Shown: positions 1 through 9,366, counted from the stretch's first letter. The stretch: DNA of 64,000 nt from Tistrella mobilis (GCF_041468085.1 NZ_CP121014.1:124001-188000); one strand, 5' to 3'. Numbers and translations: made by a program. The notes: generated by a model not told the origin, from the sequence alone.

Positions 1-5
1 GTCGG

Positions 6-1295
6 ATGATCGTCACCATCGCTTTCCTGATCCTGTTCGCGCTGCTGCTGCTGCGCACACCGATCGCGGCCGCCACCGGCCTGGTCGGCATCGGCGGGCT
101 TGCGGTCTATCAGGGCATCGGCCCGGCGCTGTCGCAGATCGGCATCATCGCCACCGAGACGGTGCTCACCTATGAATTCGCGGTCATCCCGCTGTTCATC
201 CTGATGGGCGCCTTCATCAGCCGGTCGGGCATCGCCGAGGAGCTCTACCGGGCCTGCCATGCCCTGGTCGGCCATCGCCGGGGCGGGCTCGCGGTCGCCA
301 CCGTCGTCGCCTGCGGCGGCTTCGGGGCGGTCTGCGGCTCCAGCCTCGCCACCGCGGCCACCATGTCGCGGGTCGCCTATCCGCCGATGAAAAAATACGG
401 CTACAGCGATGCGCTGGCCTCGGGCTCGATCGCGGCCGGCGGCACGCTCGGCATCCTGATCCCGCCTTCGATCGCGCTGGTCTTCTACGGCATCCTGACC
501 GAGACCGATATCGGCCAGCTGTTCATCGCCGGGCTTCTGCCGGGTGTGGTCGGCATCCTGTTCTATGCCGCGGCGGTGGTGGCGGTCACCACGTTCGACC
601 GCACCGCCGGGCCGGCGGCGGACCGGATGCCGCTGGCTGAACGGCTGAGGGCGCTGCGCGATGTCTGGGCCACGGGTCTGCTGTTCTTCATCGTGATGGG
701 CGGCATCTATGGCGGGTTCTTCTCGCCCACCGAAAGCGCCGGCATCGGCGCGGTCGGCGCCCTGCTCATCACCGCCGCCCGTGGCCGGGCGACGTTCTCC
801 ATGATCCGCGATGCGCTGACCGATGCCGCCCATACCACCGTCGCCCTGATCGCGATCCTGATCGGCGCCTTCCTCTTCGCCAATCTGATCAATGTGGCAA
901 GCGTCCCCCAGGCGCTGGTCGCCTGGATCGGGGCTCTGGACGTGCCGCCGCTGGTGGTGATCCTGGCGATCATCGGCGTCTATCTGGTGCTGGGCTGCGT
1001 GCTGGAAAGCATGTCGATGATGCTGCTGACCGTGCCGGTGTTCTATCCGCTGGTCGCGAGCCTGGGCTACGACCTGATCTGGTTCGGCATCGTGGTGGTG
1101 GTGGTGACCGAGATCAGCCTGATCACCCCGCCGATCGGCCTCAACGTCTTCGTGCTGCGCGCGGTGCTGCCCGATGTCCGGCTGGCCTCGGTGTTCCGCG
1201 GGGTCATGCCCTTCATCGCCGCCGATATCGTCCGGCTTGCCCTCATCCTGTTCGTGCCCTGGCTGTCGCTGGCCCTGCCGCAGCTGATGCGCTAG
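6..1295 (+). CDS. TRAP transporter large permease, DctM family
   Basis: This is the large membrane subunit of a tripartite ATP-independent periplasmic transporter, which couples an ion gradient to uptake of substrates that are usually organic acids. The 429-residue protein is almost wholly hydrophobic and matches the usual DctM length. It carries the family stretches FILMGAFISRSGIAEELYRA, GSSLATAATMSRVAYPPM and GTLGILIPPSIALVFYGILT. The small permease (DctQ) and periplasmic binding protein (DctP) that must accompany it would lie left of the window edge. The aromatic degradation genes begin 81 bases downstream, so the carried substrate may be the aromatic acid degraded by them; that is inference from position only. 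The first ATG lies five bases from the window edge, so the true start cannot be checked. Confidence 0.93.
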   Translation: MIVTIAFLILFALLLLRTPIAAATGLVGIGGLAVYQGIGPALSQIGIIATETVLTYEFAVIPLFILMGAFISRSGIAEELYRACHALVGHRRGGLAVATVVACGGFGAVCGSSLATAATMSRVAYPPMKKYGYSDALASGSIAAGGTLGILIPPSIALVFYGILTETDIGQLFIAGLLPGVVGILFYAAAVVAVTTFDRTAGPAADRMPLAERLRALRDVWATGLLFFIVMGGIYGGFFSPTESAGIGAVGALLITAARGRATFSMIRDALTDAAHTTVALIAILIGAFLFANLINVASVPQALVAWIGALDVPPLVVILAIIGVYLVLGCVLESMSMMLLTVPVFYPLVASLGYDLIWFGIVVVVVTEISLITPPIGLNVFVLRAVLPDVRLASVFRGVMPFIAADIVRLALILFVPWLSLALPQLMR

Positions 1296-1376
1296 CCGAT
1301 CCTGCCCTTTGTCATGTCCCCGACCATGGGGTTGCGTCTCTTCCATACCTTCAGGTACTGAAAAGGAACTGCACAG

Positions 1377-2219
1377 ATGAATGCTCAGGCCCCTGCCGCC
1401 ATCCAGGTCGTGACCCGCACCATCCAGGCCCATGATCACCGCACCAATCTGCACGAGGCCGGCCAGGGCCGCCCGGTGGTGCTGCTCCACGGTTCCGGCG
1501 CCGGTGTCTCGGCCGCGGCCAACTGGTCGAAGGTGATCCCGGATCTCGCCCGGCATTTCCACGTCATCGCCCCCGATATCGCCGGTTTCGGCATGACCGA
1601 ACTCAAGCCCGATGCGCGCTACGACATCAAGCTCTGGGTTGCGCATTTCATCGGCATCCTGGATGCGCTGGGCCTTGAGAAGGTGAGCGTGGTGGGCAAT
1701 TCCTTCGGCGGCGCGCTGGGGCTTGCGACCGCGCTGTCGCATCCCGCCCGTATCGACCGGCTGGTCCTGCTCGGCACCCCCTGCGGCGAATTCCCGATGA
1801 CCGACGGCCTGCGGGCGCAGCTGGAATTCGACGGCACGATCGAGGGCATGCGCCGCGCGGTCAGCTTCTTCCCCTATGACGACAGCATCATCACCGAAGA
1901 GCTGATCCAGCGCCGGTTCGAGGCGGCCACCCAGCCGGGGGCGCTTGAAGCCTTCCGCAAGCTGATGCCGGCCCCCACCGGCGACGAGCGGCCGACGGTG
2001 CGGGGCATCCCGCTCAAGGCGCTGGCGACGCTCCGCCACCCTGCGCTGATCCTGCATGGCCGCGAAGACCGGGTGGTGCCGTTCGAGCGGGCGCTGGACA
2101 TGCACCGGTCGGTGCCGAATTCCGAGCTGCATTCCTTCGGCCAGTGCGGCCATTGGGTGCAGATCGAGCGCGAGGCCCGCTTCCTTGATCTCGTCACCGA
2201 ATTCATGGCCCGCGACTGA
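1377..2219 (+). CDS. Alpha/beta hydrolase, meta-cleavage product hydrolase type
   Basis: This is probably a C-C bond hydrolase that splits the ring-fission product of an extradiol dioxygenase into a 2-hydroxydienoate and a carboxylic acid, as MhpC, XylF and BphD do. The 280 residues match that family's length. The oxyanion region is LLHGSGAG at 36-43, the nucleophile elbow is GNSFGG with Ser109, the acid is Asp231 in HGREDRVVP, and the base is His259 in CGHWVQIE. AGG-type spacing precedes the ATG at 1377. The gene opens a run with the LigAB-type dioxygenase and the hydratase-aldolase-dehydrogenase set, which supports a meta-pathway role. Which acid is released depends on the unknown substrate. 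Confidence 0.88.
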   Translation: MNAQAPAAIQVVTRTIQAHDHRTNLHEAGQGRPVVLLHGSGAGVSAAANWSKVIPDLARHFHVIAPDIAGFGMTELKPDARYDIKLWVAHFIGILDALGLEKVSVVGNSFGGALGLATALSHPARIDRLVLLGTPCGEFPMTDGLRAQLEFDGTIEGMRRAVSFFPYDDSIITEELIQRRFEAATQPGALEAFRKLMPAPTGDERPTVRGIPLKALATLRHPALILHGREDRVVPFERALDMHRSVPNSELHSFGQCGHWVQIEREARFLDLVTEFMARD

Positions 2220-2252
2220 TCCGGCGGCCAGGCTTCAAGGAGGGCCACCCCC

Positions 2253-2552
2253 ATGAGCCGCGACGTGCTCGAAAAGCTGCTCTACGACCTGTCGACCAGC
2301 CGCCAGAACCGCGAGGCCTTTGCCGCGGATGCCGAAAAATATCTCGGCCGCTACCGGTTGAGCGCAGAGGAAAAGGCGCTGGTCCGCGACTACGACGTTC
2401 GCGCGCTGGCCGATCTTGGCGTCAACACCATGCTGACCTGGGGCTTCTGGCTCCAGGCCGGCCGGCGTAACCCCGATTACATTCGCGCCATGCAGGGCCG
2501 GGAGACGACCGGCCCGCGCGGCACCACCCCGACCGGAGGAGCCCCGTCATGA
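2253..2552 (+). CDS. Small (alpha, LigA-like) subunit of class III extradiol dioxygenase
   Basis: This short helical protein of 99 residues resembles the LigA/CarBa type small subunit that caps the active site of LigAB ring-cleaving dioxygenases. Visible family features are the N-terminal helix LYDLSTSRQNREAFAADAEK, the LSAEEKALVRDYDVRAL segment and a glycine-poor tail. A strong AAGGAGGG ribosome site lies eight bases or so before the ATG. It overlaps the LigB-like gene by four bases (ATGA), the arrangement expected for translationally coupled subunits. It has no catalytic residues of its own. The identification rests on the pairing as much as on the sequence. Confidence 0.82.
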   Translation: MSRDVLEKLLYDLSTSRQNREAFAADAEKYLGRYRLSAEEKALVRDYDVRALADLGVNTMLTWGFWLQAGRRNPDYIRAMQGRETTGPRGTTPTGGAPS

Positions 2553-3376
2553 GCCGGATCGTCGGCGGTTTCGTCGTCCCCCACGACCCCGTGATGTATG
2601 CCGCCCCCAAGGCCGCCAGCGAGGCCGAGGCCGCGGCGGTCTATGGCGCCTATGCGGCGATCGCCCGCCGGATCGGCGAGCTTCAGGCCACCACCGCCAT
2701 CGTCATCGGCTGCGACCACTACATCCTGTTCGGCACCGACTGCCTGCCGCAATACGTGATCGCGACCGGCGAGGTCGACGGGCCGATCGACCAGCTGCCC
2801 GGGCTGAAGCGCGGCCCCATCGAGAACCATAGCGATCTCGCCCGCCACATCGCCGAACAGGGCTTCGCCGAAGGGTTCGACTGGACGGTCGGCCGCTCGA
2901 TGCAGGTCGATCATTCGATCGCCATTCCGCATCAGCTGCTGATCGCCCCCAATGCGGGGGTGAAGACCGTGCCGGTGATGCTGGCCTGCGGCGTCGACCC
3001 CTATATCCACAAGCGCCGCGCCTTCGATCTGGGCCGCCAGATCGGCCGGGCGGTCGAAAGCCATCCCGGCGACGAACGGGTGGTGGTGATCGGCTCGGGC
3101 GGCATCTCCCATTGGGTCGGCACGGCCGAGATGGGGCGCATCAACCCCGATTTCGACCGGATGGTGCTGGATTGCGTCGCCCGCGGCGATGCCGAGGCGC
3201 TGATCGCGCTCGACGACGCCACCATCCTGGAACAGGGCGGCAATGGCGCCATGGAAATCCGCACCTTCATCTGCGCCATGGGGGCGGTGGGCGGCAGCCA
3301 TGCCCGGGTGATCGACTATCTGCCGGTTCCCGGCTGGATCACCGGCCTGGGTTTCGCCGAACTCGCCGCCGCCTGA
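2549..3376 (+). CDS. Catalytic (beta, LigB-like) subunit of class III extradiol ring-cleavage dioxygenase
   Basis: This subunit cleaves a catechol-type ring next to the two hydroxyls with O2 and a mononuclear Fe(II). The 275 residues contain the LigB-superfamily landmarks: His12 in VVPHDPVM and His57 in IGCDHY as probable metal ligands, Glu242 in NGAMEIRTF as the third ligand, and His188 in GSGGISHWVG as the acid-base residue. These positions follow the spacing of LigB (His12, His61, His195, Glu242 in that enzyme as I recall it). The start overlaps the small-subunit gene. Enzymes of this two-subunit kind include protocatechuate 4,5-dioxygenase and the aminobiphenyldiol dioxygenase CarBaBb. 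The presence of a hydrolase next door suits a substrate like the latter, giving a ketone-type ring-fission product. Confidence 0.88.
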   Translation: MSRIVGGFVVPHDPVMYAAPKAASEAEAAAVYGAYAAIARRIGELQATTAIVIGCDHYILFGTDCLPQYVIATGEVDGPIDQLPGLKRGPIENHSDLARHIAEQGFAEGFDWTVGRSMQVDHSIAIPHQLLIAPNAGVKTVPVMLACGVDPYIHKRRAFDLGRQIGRAVESHPGDERVVVIGSGGISHWVGTAEMGRINPDFDRMVLDCVARGDAEALIALDDATILEQGGNGAMEIRTFICAMGAVGGSHARVIDYLPVPGWITGLGFAELAAA

Positions 3377-3390
3377 GGAGGTCTCTCCCC

Positions 3391-3714
3391 ATGACCGACA
3401 CCACCCTGATCCGCCTCTGCGACGCCGCCGATCTTGCCGAAGGCGAGGTGCTGAAGATCGAGATCGACGGCCGCAAGCCGCTTGCTGCAACCCTGGTCGA
3501 CGGCGTGGTCCATGTCTTCGACGACACCTGCCCGCATGCCGAGGAATCGCTGTCGAAGGGCTGGGTGGAGGATGGCCGGGTGGTCTGCCCGGTTCATTTC
3601 GCGGAATTCGACCTGACCGACGGCAGCGTCCACAACGCGCCGGCGGGCTGCGGAAAGCTCCGCGCCTATGCGGCCGAACTGCGCGACGGCGCGGTTTTCG
3701 CCAGCCTCGGCTGA
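3391..3714 (+). CDS. Rieske [2Fe-2S] ferredoxin of the ring-hydroxylating dioxygenase
   Basis: This soluble electron carrier passes electrons from the ferredoxin reductase to the terminal oxygenase. The protein is 107 residues, the size of BphF/CarAc-type ferredoxins. The cluster is held by Cys47 and His49 (CPHA) and Cys66 and His69 (CPVHF), the classic Rieske C-x-H and C-x2-H pair. The same frame is open well upstream, but the ATG at 3391 follows a GAGGAGGT ribosome site and starts the conserved fold, so it is taken as the start. The oxygenase alpha gene follows after a 77-base gap that carries its own ribosome site. Confidence 0.93.
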   Translation: MTDTTLIRLCDAADLAEGEVLKIEIDGRKPLAATLVDGVVHVFDDTCPHAEESLSKGWVEDGRVVCPVHFAEFDLTDGSVHNAPAGCGKLRAYAAELRDGAVFASLG

Positions 3715-3791
3715 ACGGTCCCGACACGCGCGCCTGCGCCACAAAAAAACACAAGCTCTCCCATTCGGTCCGCCATTCGGAGGAACAAGTC

Positions 3792-5180
3792 ATGTGCGAC
3801 GCCAAGGCGCGCCCCGACATGCGGCCGGTCTATCCCAAGGCCGGCAGCTATCCCGATTTCGCCGATCTGGTCGACGACAGCCGCGCCCAGGTCGATCGCC
3901 GGGTCTTCATCGACCGCGCGATCTATGAAGCCGAGCTTCGGCAGATCTTCGGCCGGGCCTGGCTGTTCCTGGCCCATGAAAGCCAGATCCCCAATCCCGG
4001 CGATTTCGTGCGCACCTATATGGGCGAGGACGATGTCATCGTCGTCCGCCAGCGCAATGGCCGCATCGGCGCCTATCTCAATTCCTGCCCGCATCGCGGC
4101 AACCGGGTGTGCATGGTGGACAGCGGCAAAAAGGCCCGCGGCTTCATCTGCAACTATCACGGCTGGTCCTTCGGCATCGACGGCCGGCTGAACGGTACCG
4201 ACGGCAAGGTCTACGACAAGGATCCCGGTTTCGAGAAATCCGCCATCGGCCTGACCCCGGTCGCCCAGGTGGCAAGCTATAAGGGCCTGGTCTTCGGCAC
4301 CTTCGATCCCGAGGCGCCGTCGCTCGAAGACTATTTCGGGCCGTTCACCTGGTATCTCGACGTCATGCTCGACAATGACGAGGGCGGCACCGAATTCATC
4401 GGCGGCTGCGTGAAGTCCACCGTCGAGTGCAATTGGAAGTTCCCGGCCGAAAACTTCGTCGGCGACATCCTCCACGCCTTCTGGACCCATCAGTCGGGTG
4501 CCGAGGCGATCCTGGGCGGGGCCGTCGATCTGGGCTCGCGCTATGACGAGCGCGCCTTTCAGGCCAGCGTCTACGGCCATGGCATCGAGACCAATCTCGA
4601 CAAGGTCGGCAACACCCGCACGCTGGGCTTCCCCGAGCTGAACGACTATGTGCTGGGCCGCTACGAGGCGGTCAAGGCGCGGCTGGGCGAGGTCAGGGCG
4701 CGGATGGTGGGGGCCGTGTCGTCCTGCACCGTCTTCCCCAATTTCTCCTTCCTGCCCGGGCAGGCGACCTTCCGCGTCTGGCACCCCAAGGGGCCGGACC
4801 GGATCGATCTCTACACCTGGACGCTGGTGAACAAAAACATGCCCGAGCGGATCAAGGAGCTGTACCGCAAGGGCACCATGATCACCTTCTCGCCCGGCGG
4901 CGTGTTCGAGATGGATGACGGCGAGAACTGGGAATACTGCACCAAGGCCAATCAGGGCTGGGTGACCCGGCATCAGAAGCTGCATTACGGCCTGGGCCAG
5001 GACAGCGCCTGGTCCGAGTCGGACCTGCCCGGCCACATCCATCGCGGCTCGCTCAACGATGCCAATCAGCGCCAGTTCTACAAGCGCTGGGCCGAGTTCA
5101 TGCGCTTCGACAGCTGGGGCGATCTGCAGCGCGCCGAGACCGCGCCGCCGGCCAAACCGCTGCCCCAGGCGGCCGAGTGA
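3792..5180 (+). CDS. Aromatic ring-hydroxylating dioxygenase, large (alpha) subunit
   Basis: This is the catalytic subunit of a Rieske non-heme iron oxygenase that adds both atoms of O2 to an aromatic ring. It is 462 residues, the usual size for alpha subunits of the alpha3-beta3 type. The Rieske centre uses Cys99 and His101 (CPHRGNRV) and Cys120 and His123 (CNYHGWSF). The catalytic iron site is NFVGDILHAFWTH, with the bridging Asp225 and ligands His228 and His233. A GGAGG site precedes the ATG. The beta subunit follows 11 bases later, and the ferredoxin lies upstream, so this is a three-component system together with the reductase at 11.2 kb. The substrate is not readable from the sequence. 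Confidence 0.95.
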   Translation: MCDAKARPDMRPVYPKAGSYPDFADLVDDSRAQVDRRVFIDRAIYEAELRQIFGRAWLFLAHESQIPNPGDFVRTYMGEDDVIVVRQRNGRIGAYLNSCPHRGNRVCMVDSGKKARGFICNYHGWSFGIDGRLNGTDGKVYDKDPGFEKSAIGLTPVAQVASYKGLVFGTFDPEAPSLEDYFGPFTWYLDVMLDNDEGGTEFIGGCVKSTVECNWKFPAENFVGDILHAFWTHQSGAEAILGGAVDLGSRYDERAFQASVYGHGIETNLDKVGNTRTLGFPELNDYVLGRYEAVKARLGEVRARMVGAVSSCTVFPNFSFLPGQATFRVWHPKGPDRIDLYTWTLVNKNMPERIKELYRKGTMITFSPGGVFEMDDGENWEYCTKANQGWVTRHQKLHYGLGQDSAWSESDLPGHIHRGSLNDANQRQFYKRWAEFMRFDSWGDLQRAETAPPAKPLPQAAE

Positions 5181-5191
5181 GGGAGGCGAGG

Positions 5192-5734
5192 ATGACCGTG
5201 CAAACCGTTCCCATGCTGGACGAAACCCCCGTCGGCGATGCGCTGCTCCGCCGCATCGAGCGCTTCTATTACCGCGAGGCGCGGCTGCTCGACCGCGAGG
5301 CCTATGCCGACTGGCTGACCCTGCTCGACCCCGGCATCCGCTACTGGATGCCGGCGATGGAAACCCGCAAGCGCGGGGATCAGCGCGGCCCCTGGACCGA
5401 TGGCGAGATGTCCTATTTCGACGACGATTTCGCCATGCTCAAGGTCCGGGTCGCCCGCTATGAACAGCCCTCGGCCTGGGCCGACAACCCGGCGACCCGG
5501 CATCTGCACATCGTCACCAATATCGAGGCGATCGAGACCGGCACCCCCGGTCTGGTGCGCGCCTTCTCGTGCTTCGAGAACGTGCGCAATCGCAACGAGA
5601 AGGACCAGGACGTCATCCACGGCCGCCGCGAAGATCTGCTGAAGCTGGACGGCGATCGGATCACCCTGGCCGAACGCCGGATCCTGATCGTGCAGAACAT
5701 CCTGCTGTCCAAGAATCTGAACACCTTCTTCTGA
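5192..5734 (+). CDS. Aromatic ring-hydroxylating dioxygenase, small (beta) subunit
   Basis: This is the structural beta subunit of the terminal oxygenase, with the cone-shaped SnoaL-like fold. It is 180 residues from the ATG at 5192, which follows a GGGAGG ribosome site. A GTG at 5177 in the same frame overlaps the preceding stop codon and is less likely. Family features include LLRRIERFYYREARLLD near the N-terminus, YWMPAMETR in the middle and LLSKNLNTFF at the end, where beta subunits usually finish with a similar aromatic motif. It is translated right after the alpha subunit and lacks metal ligands. Confidence 0.93.
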   Translation: MTVQTVPMLDETPVGDALLRRIERFYYREARLLDREAYADWLTLLDPGIRYWMPAMETRKRGDQRGPWTDGEMSYFDDDFAMLKVRVARYEQPSAWADNPATRHLHIVTNIEAIETGTPGLVRAFSCFENVRNRNEKDQDVIHGRREDLLKLDGDRITLAERRILIVQNILLSKNLNTFF

Positions 5735-5767
5735 CACAATTTTTCCAATCTCTGGGAGGACGGCGTG

Positions 5768-6580
5768 ATGACGGGCATGGCCCTTGAAGGCGAGGCGGCG
5801 CTGGTCACCGGTGGCGGCAAGGGTATCGGCCGGGCGGTGGTCGACCGCTTCGTGGCCGAGGGTGCGCGGGTCGGCGTGCTCGTGCGCTCTGCGGCCGATG
5901 CCGATGATCTGGTCGGGGCGCATGGCGACCGGGTGGCCCCGGTGATCGGCGATGTCCGGTCCTGGGACGACAATCTCCGCGCGGTGACGACCGTGGTCGA
6001 CCGCTTCGGCAAGCTGGACGTGCTGGTGCCCAATGCCGGCGTCTACGACTTCTCGGTGCCGTTCGAGGATCAGACGGGACCCGAGATCGCCGAGCGCTTC
6101 GACGAGCTGGTGGCCGTCAACGTCAAGGGCTATCTGCTCGCCGCCCGGGCGGCGTTGGAACCGCTGCGGGCCGCGCGCGGGTCGATCGTCTTCACGCTGT
6201 CTTCCTCGTCCTTCTACGCCGGCGGCGGCGGGGTGCTCTACGTCACCTCGAAACATGCCCTTGTCGGCACGGTGCGCCAGCTCGCCTTCGAGCTGGCGCC
6301 CGAGATCCGGGTCAATGCCGTCGCCCCCGGCGGCACCCGCACCGGGCTTGGCGGTCTCGCCTCGGCCGGGGCGGAGGCCACCCGTCTGGATGCGGTCGAG
6401 GGCTTCGACCGCATGGTGGCCAAAACCGTGCCGCTGGGCTTCCTGTCCGAGCCGGAAGACCATGCCGCCGCCTATGTCCTGCTCGCCAGCCGCACGGCCT
6501 CGCGCTTCATGACCGCGGTGATCCTGCCCTCCGATGGCGGGCTGGAGGTGCGCGGCGGCGGGCGGCGCAAGCGCGGCTGA
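5768..6580 (+). CDS. Short-chain dehydrogenase, probable cis-dihydrodiol dehydrogenase (BphB/HcaB type)
   Basis: This NAD-dependent dehydrogenase probably oxidises the cis-dihydrodiol made by the dioxygenase to the catechol that the LigAB-type enzyme cleaves. The protein is 270 residues. The cofactor site is VTGGGKGIGRAVV near residue 15, the NAG motif is PNAGVYDF, and the catalytic Ser-Tyr-Lys series appears as SSSSF, then VLYVTSKHAL. PGGTRT follows as the usual turn. The length and the VLVPNAG and YVTSKHA segments are closer to BphB-like enzymes than to fatty-acid reductases. ATG 5768 is preceded by GGGAGG. A GTG one codon earlier is an alternative. Confidence 0.87.
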   Translation: MTGMALEGEAALVTGGGKGIGRAVVDRFVAEGARVGVLVRSAADADDLVGAHGDRVAPVIGDVRSWDDNLRAVTTVVDRFGKLDVLVPNAGVYDFSVPFEDQTGPEIAERFDELVAVNVKGYLLAARAALEPLRAARGSIVFTLSSSSFYAGGGGVLYVTSKHALVGTVRQLAFELAPEIRVNAVAPGGTRTGLGGLASAGAEATRLDAVEGFDRMVAKTVPLGFLSEPEDHAAAYVLLASRTASRFMTAVILPSDGGLEVRGGGRRKRG

Positions 6581-6611
6581 TCCGCCTCAATTGCAACCGG
6601 AGATCAAGAAA

Positions 6612-7634
6612 ATGACCAATGACCTGGCAAACCGGGTTGCATCGCTGAAGGACCAGCTGCGCCTGCCGGTGATCGTGGCGCCGATGTTCCTGGTGTCCGG
6701 CCCCGATCTGGTGGTCGAGGCCTGCCGGGCCGGGCTGATGGGCGCGCTGCCCGGGCCCAACGGCCGGACGATCGGGGATCTGCGCGCCTGGTTCACCGAT
6801 ATCGCCGCCCGGCTGGATGCCGCCCGCGCGGCGGGCGAGCGGCCGGCGCCCTGGGCCTTCAACATGATCACCCATCAGAGCTATGGCCGCTTCGACGAGG
6901 AGATCGCGCTGGTGCAGGAATTCCGGCCCGGCATGGTCATCACCGCGCTCGGCGGCCCGCATCGGGTGACCGATGCCGTGCACGGCTATGGCGGTCTGGT
7001 CTTCGCCGACGTCAATTCGGCGAGCTTCGCCCGCAAGGCGGTCGACAAGGGGGCCGACGGGCTGGTGCTGGTCTGTTCCGGCGCCGGCGGCCATACCGGC
7101 GAATATGCCATGCTCGCCTTCATCGACGAGGTGCGCAGCTTTTTCGACGGACCGATCGTGGTCGGTGGCGCCATCAGCCATGGCCGCAGCGTGCGTGCCG
7201 TCGAACTGCTCGGCGCCGATTTCGCCTATATGGGCACCCGGTTCATCGCCACCCCCGAAAGCCTGGTGTCCGACGACTACCGCGCGATGGTGGTCGACAG
7301 CCGGATGGAGGATCTGGTGGCGTCCCGCGCCATCACCGGCGCGCTCGGCAACTGGATGCGGGCCTCGATCGAAAAGGCCGGCATCCCGCTCGACGCCATG
7401 AAGGCCGAGGCGAAGATCGATTTCTCGGGCGACATGCATTCGGGCGTGAAGGCCTGGAAATACGTCTGGAGCGCCGGCCAGGGCGTCGGTTCCGCCGACC
7501 GGGTCGTCCCCGTGCGGGAACTGGCCGACCAGCTGGTCGCCGAATATCTCGCGGCCTTCCGGGCCGAACGCACCACCCATATCGCCTTCGCCCGCCGCAA
7601 TGGCTGGCAGGCCGCAGCGGATGCCGCAGAATGA
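6612..7634 (+). CDS. Nitronate monooxygenase / 2-nitropropane dioxygenase-like FMN protein
   Basis: This flavoprotein belongs to the NMO family of FMN-binding TIM barrels, whose members oxidise nitronates or act as related reductases. It is 340 residues from the ATG at 6612. The frame is open further upstream, inside the previous gene, but without a plausible start. Visible landmarks are the N-terminal LPVIVAPMFLVSGPDLVVEA, the glycine-rich VCSGAGGHTGEYAML segment carrying the family histidine, and the phosphate-binding region GGAISHGRSVRA followed by AYMGTRF. It overlaps the hydratase gene by four bases, so it is translated as part of the catabolic operon. A role in a standard catechol meta pathway is not established. 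It may handle a nitro- or amino-derived side product or act as a reductase on an unsaturated intermediate. Confidence 0.85.
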   Translation: MTNDLANRVASLKDQLRLPVIVAPMFLVSGPDLVVEACRAGLMGALPGPNGRTIGDLRAWFTDIAARLDAARAAGERPAPWAFNMITHQSYGRFDEEIALVQEFRPGMVITALGGPHRVTDAVHGYGGLVFADVNSASFARKAVDKGADGLVLVCSGAGGHTGEYAMLAFIDEVRSFFDGPIVVGGAISHGRSVRAVELLGADFAYMGTRFIATPESLVSDDYRAMVVDSRMEDLVASRAITGALGNWMRASIEKAGIPLDAMKAEAKIDFSGDMHSGVKAWKYVWSAGQGVGSADRVVPVRELADQLVAEYLAAFRAERTTHIAFARRNGWQAAADAAE

Positions 7635-8431
7635 CCCAGATCACCCCCGATATCCGGGCGGCGGCCGAAGCGATCTTCGCCGCCCGCGAGACCCTGACCC
7701 AGATCCCGCCGGTGCGGGAAAGCCACGGCATCGCCGATGTCGAGGCGGCCTATGCCGTACAGGCGCTGAACACCGCCCGCTGGATCGAGGCCGGCCGCCG
7801 CCCGGTCGGCGCCAAGATCGGCCTGACGTCGAAGGCCGTGCAGGACCAGCTGGGCGTGGGCGAGCCCGATTTCGGCACGCTCTGGGCCGATTACGCCTTC
7901 GGCGAGGGCGATGTCGTGCCGCTCCGCCGCTTCATGCAGCCCAAGGTGGAGGCCGAGATCGCCTTCGTCATCGGCCGGCGGCTCGATGATCCGCAGATCT
8001 CCCTCACCCGGCTGACCGGGGCGATCGACTGCGCCTATGCCGCGGTCGAAATCGTCGACAGCGCCATTGCCGCCTGGAACATCCGCCTCGCCGACACAGT
8101 CGCCGACAATGCCTCGGGCGGCGGCTTCGCGCTCGGCACCGAACCGCGGCGGATCGGCGATGTCGATCTGCGCCTGGGCGGCATGGTGCTGACCCTGAAC
8201 GGCCGCCCGGCCTCAATCGGCGTCGGTGCCGCCTGTCTCGGCCATCCGCTGAATGCCACGCTCTGGCTGGCCCGGCGCATGGCGGAGCTCGGCCGGCCGC
8301 TGGAGGCGGGCGACATCGTGCTCTCGGGCGCCCTGGGTCCCATGGTGCCGGTGGCGGCGGGCGATGTCTGCACCGTCGAGATCCAGGGCTTCGCGCCGCT
8401 TTCCTTCGTGTTCGGAGACAAACACCCATGA
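7631..8431 (+). CDS. mhpD: 2-hydroxypenta-2,4-dienoate hydratase (2-keto-4-pentenoate hydratase)
   Basis: This enzyme adds water to 2-hydroxypenta-2,4-dienoate to give 4-hydroxy-2-oxovalerate, the first step of the shared lower meta pathway. The 266 residues match MhpD/XylJ/BphH. Family features are [20 protein letters not shown], the metal-binding [12 protein letters not shown], and [10 protein letters not shown]. The start overlaps the preceding stop as ATGA, and its own stop overlaps the next ATG in the same way. The order hydratase, acylating aldehyde dehydrogenase, aldolase is the one seen in many mhp, xyl and car clusters. Confidence 0.93.
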   Translation: MTQITPDIRAAAEAIFAARETLTQIPPVRESHGIADVEAAYAVQALNTARWIEAGRRPVGAKIGLTSKAVQDQLGVGEPDFGTLWADYAFGEGDVVPLRRFMQPKVEAEIAFVIGRRLDDPQISLTRLTGAIDCAYAAVEIVDSAIAAWNIRLADTVADNASGGGFALGTEPRRIGDVDLRLGGMVLTLNGRPASIGVGAACLGHPLNATLWLARRMAELGRPLEAGDIVLSGALGPMVPVAAGDVCTVEIQGFAPLSFVFGDKHP

Positions 8432-9366
8432 CCAAGGTCAAATGCGCCATCATCGGTTCGGGCAATATCGGCACCGATCTGATGATCAAGATCATGCGCA
8501 TGTCGAAGACGCTGGAGATGGCGGCCATGGTCGGCATCGATCCCGAGAGCGACGGGCTGAAGCGCGCCGCGCGGCTCGGCGTCGCCACCACCCATGAGGG
8601 TATCGAGGGGCTGCAGGCCCTGCCGGTCTATCCTGAGATCGGCATCGTGTTCGATGCCACCTCGGCCGGCGCCCATGCCCGTCACGACCGGCTGCTTCAG
8701 GCCGACGGCAAGCAGGTGATCGACCTCACCCCGGCGGCGATCGGCCCCTATGTGGTGCCGCCGGTCAATCTCGATGCCATGCGCGATGCCCCCAACGTCA
8801 ACATGGTCACCTGCGGTGGCCAGGCCACGATCCCGATCGTGGCGGCGGTGGCGAGCGTCGCACCCGTGACCTATGCCGAGATCGTGGCCTCGATTTCCTC
8901 GCGCTCGGCCGGCCCCGGCACGCGCGCCAATATCGACGAGTTCACCGAGACCACTTCGCGTGCCATCCGCGAGGTCGGCGGTGCCGGTGCCGGCAAGGCG
9001 ATCATCGTGCTGAACCCGGCGGAGCCGCCGCTGATCATGCGCGACACGGTCTATTGCCTGGCGCAGACCCATGACCGCGAGGCGATCCGCACGGCGATCG
9101 AGAAGATGGTGGCCGAGGTTCAGGCCTATGTCCCCGGCTACCGGCTGAAGCAGGCGGTGCAGTTCGAGGTGATCGGCGACAACGCGCCGCTCCGCATCCC
9201 CGGCGTCGCCGAGGCGGCCACCGGCCTCAAGGTCAGCGTCTTCCTGGAGGTCGAAGGCGCCGGCCACTATCTGCCGGCCTATGCCGGCAATCTCGACATC
9301 ATGACCTCGGCGGCGCTGAAGACCGCCGAACGCCTGGTCGATCTGCGGCGCGAGAAGGCAGCCTGA
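8428..9366 (+). CDS. mhpF: Acetaldehyde dehydrogenase (acylating)
   Basis: This enzyme converts acetaldehyde, NAD and CoA into acetyl-CoA, taking the aldehyde through a channel from the partner aldolase. The 312 residues match MhpF/DmpF/BphJ. The N-terminal Rossmann motif is [12 protein letters not shown] and the nucleophile is Cys129 in [12 protein letters not shown]. The gene overlaps the hydratase by four bases and the aldolase starts three bases after it, as expected for subunits of a bifunctional complex. Confidence 0.95.
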   Translation: MTKVKCAIIGSGNIGTDLMIKIMRMSKTLEMAAMVGIDPESDGLKRAARLGVATTHEGIEGLQALPVYPEIGIVFDATSAGAHARHDRLLQADGKQVIDLTPAAIGPYVVPPVNLDAMRDAPNVNMVTCGGQATIPIVAAVASVAPVTYAEIVASISSRSAGPGTRANIDEFTETTSRAIREVGGAGAGKAIIVLNPAEPPLIMRDTVYCLAQTHDREAIRTAIEKMVAEVQAYVPGYRLKQAVQFEVIGDNAPLRIPGVAEAATGLKVSVFLEVEGAGHYLPAYAGNLDIMTSAALKTAERLVDLRREKAA

